Position numbers and translations under genes: made by a program | Source: Tateyamaria omphalii | GTDB taxonomy: Bacteria; Pseudomonadota; Alphaproteobacteria; Rhodobacterales; Rhodobacteraceae | Length of the DNA stretch: 64,000 nt | Direction: 5' to 3' | Assembly (NCBI RefSeq): GCF_014651375.1 | Contig: NZ_BMWT01000009.1 | Coordinates: forward strand, 52,704-116,703 | Notes under the pieces: generated by a model | Databases searched by the model: none | The model's input: the letters and a program-made list of their open reading frames with translations, nothing else | Told to the model about the DNA's origin: nothing | Part shown: positions 62,746 through 64,000 of the stretch, one piece after another | How positions within the stretch are numbered: the stretch's first letter is position 1 | Layout of the letters: every line of letters begins with the position of its first letter

Positions 62746-64000
62746 TGGAAGCAGCCGCTGCTGATCACTTTCGAACCAAAACAGCGACTACGTCACATGC
62801 GCAACGCCAGCTTTGGTTTTTGTTTAGGGCTGAGGGACCGACGGCGTTGTACAACATGCCTTTGGTGCTTGAGCTTCGGGGCGGTTTGGATGCTTCAGCT
62901 TTGTCGTCTGCGTTTCTGGATGTGCTTGGCCGTCACGAGGTGTTGCGGACGACGTTGTCGGACGCGGGGGATGAGGTTGTGCAGGTGGTGCATGATGCGG
63001 CCTGCGGGCGGGCGGTGTTTGAGCGCCGGTGTGTTTCGGCCGACGCGCTGGAGGCCGAGATCGCCGGGGCGGCGCGGCATTGCTTTGACCTGGAGACGGA
63101 GTTTCCCATTCGGGCGCTGCTGCTGGAGGTGGCGCCGGAGCAGCATGTGTTCATGCTGGTGATGCACCACATTGCGGGGGACGGCTGGTCGTTCGAGCCG
63201 CTGGCGCGTGACCTCAAGCAGGCCTATGCCGCGCGTCGGCTTGGCCAGCAGCCGACCTGGGCACCGCTGCCGGTCCAATATGCCGATTACGCGGTGTGGC
63301 AAAAGCAGGTCCTGGGCGACGAGCGGGATGCAGACAGCCTGGCGGGCCAGCAGTTGGCCTATTGGAAGGACGCGCTGCAGGGCATTCCCGAGCAGTTGGA
63401 TTTGCCGACGGACCGGCGGCGGCCGGCGGTGGCGAGCCACCGGGGCGGGATAGCCCGGATCGCGCTGGATGCAACACGGCACAAGGCGCTGATCGGGATT
63501 GCACGGGCCGGGAACGGCAGCCTGTTCATGGTGTTGCAGGCAGCGCTTGCCGCGTTGCTGACGCGCCTTGGGGCGGGCGAGGACATTCCGCTTGGCGCCC
63601 CCATCGCAGGCCGATCGGATGAGCGCCTCTATGACCTCGTGGGGTTGTTTCTGAATGCATTGGTGCTGCGAGTGGATACATCGGGCAACCCGACTTTTGG
63701 CCAACTTTTGTCCCGTGTTGCCGACCAATGTCTGAATGGGTTTGAAAACGCTGAACTGCCATTTGATCGCGTGGTTGAAGCCGTCAATCCGGCCCGCTCC
63801 GGATCACGGCATCCCCTTTTCCAGGTTCTGTTGGTGTTGCAGAACAATGCCGAGGCTTCGTTCAAGTTTCCGGGGGCAGACGTGCGCGTCCGCGGATCAC
63901 ATACCGGGACATCCAAATTCGATCTGTCGTTTGACATCTACGAACACACCGACGCCAGCGGGGCCCCCGCGGGCCTTTATGGCTACCTCGAATACGCCAC
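62745..64000 (+). CDS. Non-ribosomal peptide synthetase, N-terminal condensation domain (partial)
   Basis: The gene runs off the right edge; 418 codons are visible. The condensation domain shows SHAQRQLWFLF (C1), RHEVLRT (C2), MHHIAGDGWS (C3, the catalytic HHxxxDG), QYADYAVWQ (C4) and VGLFLNALVLRVD (C5); the LCL subclass is likely. A protein that begins with a C domain is either a downstream module or is loaded with a fatty acid (lipo-initiation). Coupled to the MBL-fold gene. GC content here is high again. Confidence 0.95.
   Translation, partial: MEAAAADHFRTKTATTSHAQRQLWFLFRAEGPTALYNMPLVLELRGGLDASALSSAFLDVLGRHEVLRTTLSDAGDEVVQVVHDAACGRAVFERRCVSADALEAEIAGAARHCFDLETEFPIRALLLEVAPEQHVFMLVMHHIAGDGWSFEPLARDLKQAYAARRLGQQPTWAPLPVQYADYAVWQKQVLGDERDADSLAGQQLAYWKDALQGIPEQLDLPTDRRRPAVASHRGGIARIALDATRHKALIGIARAGNGSLFMVLQAALAALLTRLGAGEDIPLGAPIAGRSDERLYDLVGLFLNALVLRVDTSGNPTFGQLLSRVADQCLNGFENAELPFDRVVEAVNPARSGSRHPLFQVLLVLQNNAEASFKFPGADVRVRGSHTGTSKFDLSFDIYEHTDASGAPAGLYGYLEYA

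Overview
The window looks like part of an extrachromosomal replicon (plasmid or chromid) of an aerobic anoxygenic phototroph of the Roseobacter group (Alphaproteobacteria, Rhodobacterales). It is GC rich, with tightly overlapping genes. It carries a purple-bacterial photosynthesis gene cluster with the spheroidenone-type carotenoid genes (crtA, crtC, crtD, crtF), a puf operon with a bound cytochrome (pufC), and aerobic chlorophyllide reductase genes (bchXYZ). About 3 kb beyond bchO lies a parAB plus DnaA-like replication module with an origin-like region. No rRNA, tRNA, CRISPR array or intact insertion sequence was seen.

Layout. 1-21.2 kb is metabolic: a partial FAH-family hydrolase, a rhodanese/persulfide-dioxygenase pair, an antitoxin-like/Doc pair, panB-panC, and a large set of genes around an oligopeptide-type ABC transporter (binding protein, two permeases, fused ATPase, aldehyde dehydrogenase, dehydrogenases, hydrolases, P1-family peptidase, TTC38-like protein). 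21.3-49.5 kb is the photosynthesis cluster: dxs-pufCMLAB-pufQ-bchZYXC-crtFE run leftward, crtD-crtC rightward, then a 4.8 kb block of foreign-looking genes, then tspO-crtB-crtI leftward and crtA-bchI-bchD-bchO rightward. Five sites matching TGT-N12-ACA, the PpsR/CrtJ repressor consensus, sit exactly in the three control regions (bchC, crtE/crtD, crtI/crtA). The bchFNBHLM, puhA, bchEJG and ppsR part of a complete cluster is not in the window.

49.6-53.2 kb is the replicon core: parB, parA, an AT-rich origin with a perfect DnaA box (TTATCCACA), and a DnaA-like replication initiator. The palindrome TGTCCCCGCGGGGACA occurs ten times perfectly (plus three near copies). Nine perfect copies lie between bchD and the origin, many inside the reading frames of bchD, bchO and parA. 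It is the best candidate for the ParB-binding centromere.

53.2-57.4 kb holds a DinB-family gene, a DUF1835-type gene with a winged-helix regulator, a long stretch with no recognisable gene, and an orphan nuoF. From 57.7 kb to the right edge is a biosynthetic cluster of lower GC: MbtH-like protein, NIPSNAP-like protein, glycosyltransferase, a myo-inositol-oxygenase-like di-iron protein, a short unusual P450, a metallo-beta-lactamase-fold protein with a degraded metal motif, and the start of a non-ribosomal peptide synthetase. This cluster is the best candidate for an undescribed system.
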